Origin: Pseudomonas sp. FP453
GTDB lineage: Bacteria; Pseudomonadota; Gammaproteobacteria; Pseudomonadales; Pseudomonadaceae
Direction: 5' to 3'
NCBI RefSeq assembly: GCF_030687495.1
Contig: NZ_CP117435.1
Coordinates: 3,600,501 to 3,664,500, forward strand
DNA length: 64,000 nucleotides
Positions 61,144-64,000 of this stretch are shown here, in pieces. A program made the translations under genes and the position numbers. A model generated the notes under the pieces. The model searched no databases and had not been told where the DNA came from. It saw nothing but the letters and a program-made list of their open reading frames with translations. Numbering within the stretch: position 1 is the stretch's first letter; each line of letters starts with the position of its first letter.

Positions 61144-61641
61144 TTACTTGGCCTGGCGCAGCACCAGCTGCGACAGACGAGTCTTGACTCGGAAGCAGAA
61201 TTCACGAATTTGGAATTGATAAGCGGGCATGACCATGTAGTTCAAATCTGAACCCAACGAGTCTTTGACTTCCATGTACTTGGCAGTCTTGGCCGCAATG
61301 GCTTGGTATTCCGCCTCGTATTTCACGTAAGACGCTTTGTTGTAGAGCTTCAAGACATCCAGCTCTTTACGGCACTGCTCAGCGCGATTCTGGTTCAGGT
61401 TTGTGTCTGCTTCGGACTGATCCGCGTCCGCTGAGGCAGCGGTTCGGGAGTCATAACTGGCGGCCGCAGGGGCTGCCTCGTACCGCACGGTGTAATTTGG
61501 TGGTGTCGAAGGTGCGACTTCAGGTGGTGCTGGCTGGACGACGGCAGGAGGTGGAGTCACTTCAGGTTTTTCTGGAGTTTTCGTAGCGCATCCCGCGAGG
61601 GCAAGGCCTACCACTACAACGATGCCACACATTTTATCCAT
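61144..61641 (-). CDS. lipoprotein with Pro-rich linker
   Basis: 165 residues from ATG 61641 (MDKMCGIVVVVGLALAGC); the lipobox LALAGC places Cys18 at the mature start. Residues about 25-60 are Pro/Val/Glu-rich (TPEKPEVTPPPAVVQPAPPE), typical of a periplasm-spanning linker. The remainder is helical and charged with four Tyr/Lys-rich turns (CRKELDVLKLYNKASYVKYE). No family recognised. An envelope tether or surface role is possible. Confidence 0.75.
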   Translation of the reverse strand: MDKMCGIVVVVGLALAGCATKTPEKPEVTPPPAVVQPAPPEVAPSTPPNYTVRYEAAPAAASYDSRTAASADADQSEADTNLNQNRAEQCRKELDVLKLYNKASYVKYEAEYQAIAAKTAKYMEVKDSLGSDLNYMVMPAYQFQIREFCFRVKTRLSQLVLRQAK

Positions 61642-61841
61642 CGGTTTCACCAAAAAGTAATTACGGCTGGCTGAGTCGTTAGGTTCTGGGTAAAAGTAAT
61701 AACTCATTGAATGATCGAGTGTAATTTTCTACCAGACTCAAGGCGCTCAGCCTCTCTTCCTTGAGTACACAGACGAAGGATAGTAGTAAAAAAACAAGGA
61801 GATGACGAGTAAAAGCTCGTCAGAAAAGCGACAAATTTGAG

Positions 61842-62015
61842 GGGATATTTTCTGTGGTGCTGGCACCCCAGTTCGGCTACAAATTTCTGATCATCCAAAC
61901 TACCAACACAAATGCGGTGGCATTCGCACCGCGGATGGGCTTTACACCTTTCGACAAAGAGCGATATTGGGTCGGATCAATACCTGATGTTCGGCAGGCC
62001 CTAACCACACGCTGA
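61842..62015 (+). pseudogene. fragment resembling the C-terminal end of a GNAT acetyltransferase
   Basis: Plus-strand frame reads FGYKFLIIQTTNTNAVAFAP then RMGFTPFDKERYWVG and ends at TGA 62013-62015. The pattern (strand, Asn-x-x-Ala, x-x-GF) resembles the last third of GNAT enzymes. No start with a ribosome site and no acetyl-CoA motif upstream, so it is a remnant if real. The rest of the 425-base gap 61708-62133 is AT-richer and shows nothing else. Confidence 0.35.
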
Positions 62016-62133
62016 GAGATCTGTGCGGACTGCCACAAAGGCTTACCACCCAGCATTTAACGCTCTTGGCTACTTTCACTCGCCATTGCTAACTGCACGC
62101 CCGCCCGGTCGTGCAGACTCTGGAGCGTGAAAC

Positions 62134-64000
62134 ATGACCATTGGATCCACCTACGACTACCCCGCCCTAATCGCCAAACGCTTACCGCCCCACGCCCCCT
62201 CAGCATGGCGAGGTCGCTTCCCCAGCCCGCCAGACCTATGTTTCAACTACCGCAAGCTCGTTGAGCAAGAATCCGGTATCGCCACCGCCACCTAGCCCGC
62301 CTACAAGATCTGCATCGTCGGTGCCGGCGTCACAGGCTTGGCCGCCGCTCGCGAGCTACTTCGATGTGGATTCAACAACGTCACATTGCTTGAACAATCC
62401 CAGCGAATTGGCGGTCGCCATTTAACAGTGCTCAACGCCGGCCAATCTCCCTTTATAGGTCAAACGTCCTTCGAAATGGGCGCCATGCGAATGCCCATGT
62501 TCAACCGGGTTGGCGAAGCACCGCTGGAGGGTCAGTCGTTACTGGCCTACTACTGCAAGCACTTTGAGTTGCAGCTCTCCGACTTCCCCAACCCAGGTTC
62601 AGCCCATGTACGCAGTACCGGTATTTACCTGCGCGAAGGTTTACTGGAGGGGCAGTCAGAACCGCAAATGCTGATTTGGAAAAATCCTGAGGGCGACACT
62701 CCACCCCCAACGGAGAAACTGCAGCAGGTGTACGGCAAGTGGCGTCATTTTGCAGATCAGATGACCCGCCAAGTCGCGCTGGTCTATGGCTCACCGCAAT
62801 GGGAAGCCACATGGGCCGCGATTGTCGCGCGCTACCACGGCCTGTCCTTTCGTGACCTGGTGACCTTGGCCTGCCGGGAGTGGAGTGCCGATACCCCTGA
62901 TGACTTTGGTGGCCTCGGCATGACCCCGGAAGAGTCCACCCTGTTCTATTCCATCGGCATTGGCGACGGTAGTTGGGGCGCATTTTATGACGTCTGCTGC
63001 CTCTACCCCCTACGCACGGCGATCTTTGGGTTCAGCAGCCAATTACAACTGGTGCATGGTCGCGTGGACAACGACGGCAACCCGATGCCATCGCCGTATT
63101 TGGGCGCATCCACACTTGACGACTGCAACGGCCTAGCCTTCGACGCTCCCCGCTATCTTGGCCTCGCGGCGCTGGATGAGTGCCTGTTATTTACGCCGGC
63201 CAAAACTAATAGCTCTTCGTTTTACGACCATTGCCTTAAGCGTGGCGCAGGCTTTCTGACCGACAGCTCAGTGACCCGCCTGACCAAACTGGAAAACGGC
63301 CAGATTCGCGTGACCTACGACTGGAATGCCAGCCACACCAGCAGCAAATCCGAGCGTCATGAAGACTTCGATGCAGTGATCATGACCCTGCCCTCCTGGA
63401 TCATCGAAACCCACATCCAACTGGAAAATTTCAGTCAGACAATGCTGCCGTACACCATCACCAACGCTTACAAAACCGCGCATTGGGAAACCAGTTGCAA
63501 GGTCTACGCACCTTTGAAAAAGAGGTTCCTGTCGAAAAACAAACAGATCCCGCAGATCCTGGTCACCGACAGTTTTATCCACGACGTGTACACCTACCGC
63601 TACCACGACGCCTATCCCTACGACTGCATTCTGCTCAGTTACACCTGGGAGGATGACGCCACCAAACTGGCGTCCTTCGACGATCAAACGCTGGTCAGCA
63701 AATGCGTGGCAGAACTGGACCGTATCCTGTTGCGTTGCGCCAACATCAAAACGCCGATCTCGCCGTACATCGACACGCATAACGCGGTGGTTCAACGTTG
63801 GATGACCGACAAAAACGCCTTGGGCTGCGCCAAGCTCTATCGAGCTGGCACTTATTACGATGCCGTCAGCCTGATGAAGTACAACCGTGACTACGCCCAC
63901 GTATCCGGGCTGTATCTGTCGGGAGAGTCGTTTTCCGTGGATGCCGGTTGGACCGAACCCTGTCTGCGCGGCGCCATCGACGCGGTGATCCACATCTGCA
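62134..64000 (+). pseudogene. tryptophan 2-monooxygenase-like flavin amine oxidase with in-frame TAG (3' end outside window)
   Basis: From ATG 62134 the frame encodes 53 residues, meets TAG at 62293-62295, and then stays open for 568 codons to the window end. After the stop comes YKICIVGAGVTGLAAARELL (FAD-binding loop), IGGRH, EMGAMRMP and, late, ILLSYTWEDDATKLA, RWMTDKNALGCAKL and GLYLSGESFSVDAGWTEPCL, which resemble IaaM-type tryptophan 2-monooxygenase (indole-3-acetamide route to auxin) and related L-amino acid oxidases. No start codon between the TAG and the FAD motif could give an active enzyme. Reversion to CAG or TGG would restore it. Null allele, sequencing error, or amber readthrough. 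Confidence 0.8.

Overview
The window reads as a chromosomal segment of a Pseudomonas of the fluorescens group. Reasons: high GC with G/C-rich third positions, dense operons, many LysR/AraC regulators and TonB receptors, and at least ten intergenic copies of the GTGGGAGC(T/G)GGCTTGCC-type REP palindrome common in that group. No plasmid, phage or CRISPR signal was seen. The species assignment rests on recognition, not on a search.

Layout. 1-4.2 kb: the 5' part of a TonB receptor, a degenerate GGDEF protein, and AraC and LysR regulators. 4.4-7.4 kb: an operon of a membrane ABM-domain protein, an amidohydrolase and a YcaC-type hydrolase. 7.5-8.2 kb: a MITE-like element with long inverted ends; a sister copy lies at 17.7-18.1 kb. 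8.3-9.2 kb: a lower-GC orphan protein resembling DUF3472. 9.4-17.5 kb: regulators (LysR, AraC, two convergent paralogous winged-helix/ATPase genes, GlxA type), pirin and a small tandem-repeat secreted protein. 18.2-21.2 kb: a sulfonate-type binding protein, aquaporin Z and SotB.

21.4-28.5 kb is a Roc/Bvg-like signalling locus on the minus strand. It holds a response regulator, a 1202-residue hybrid kinase (His-Asp-Hpt), a receiver-EAL phosphodiesterase, a 90-residue pseudo-receiver, a separate EAL protein and a single fimbrial-like subunit. 28.6-30.5 kb: a bile-acid-symporter-like transporter and an AraC regulator. 30.7-38.3 kb: a probable thiazoline-carboxylate/N-carbamoyl amino acid utilisation operon (carbamoylase, ATC-hydrolase family protein, five-gene branched-chain-type ABC transporter) with a divergent LysR gene. 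39.0-42.6 kb: an SDR, VOC, saccharopine-dehydrogenase-like and NTF2-like operon with a divergent AraC gene.

42.8-50.8 kb: a GlpSTPQV-type ABC transporter operon behind a convincing sigma-54 promoter with an array of TGAACA repeats, divergent from its likely sigma-54 activator. 50.8-55.0 kb: FecI/FecR and a TonB receptor without a signalling domain, separated by a 133-bp tandem REP array. 55.2-64 kb: YddG exporter, lipoproteins, a GGDEF protein, small membrane proteins, remnants, and a tryptophan-2-monooxygenase-like flavoprotein that has an in-frame amber codon and runs off the window.

Three reading frames (near 14830, 58323 and 59799) are each broken by one apparent extra base in a G/C homopolymer. 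This points to sequencing error as much as to true pseudogenes.
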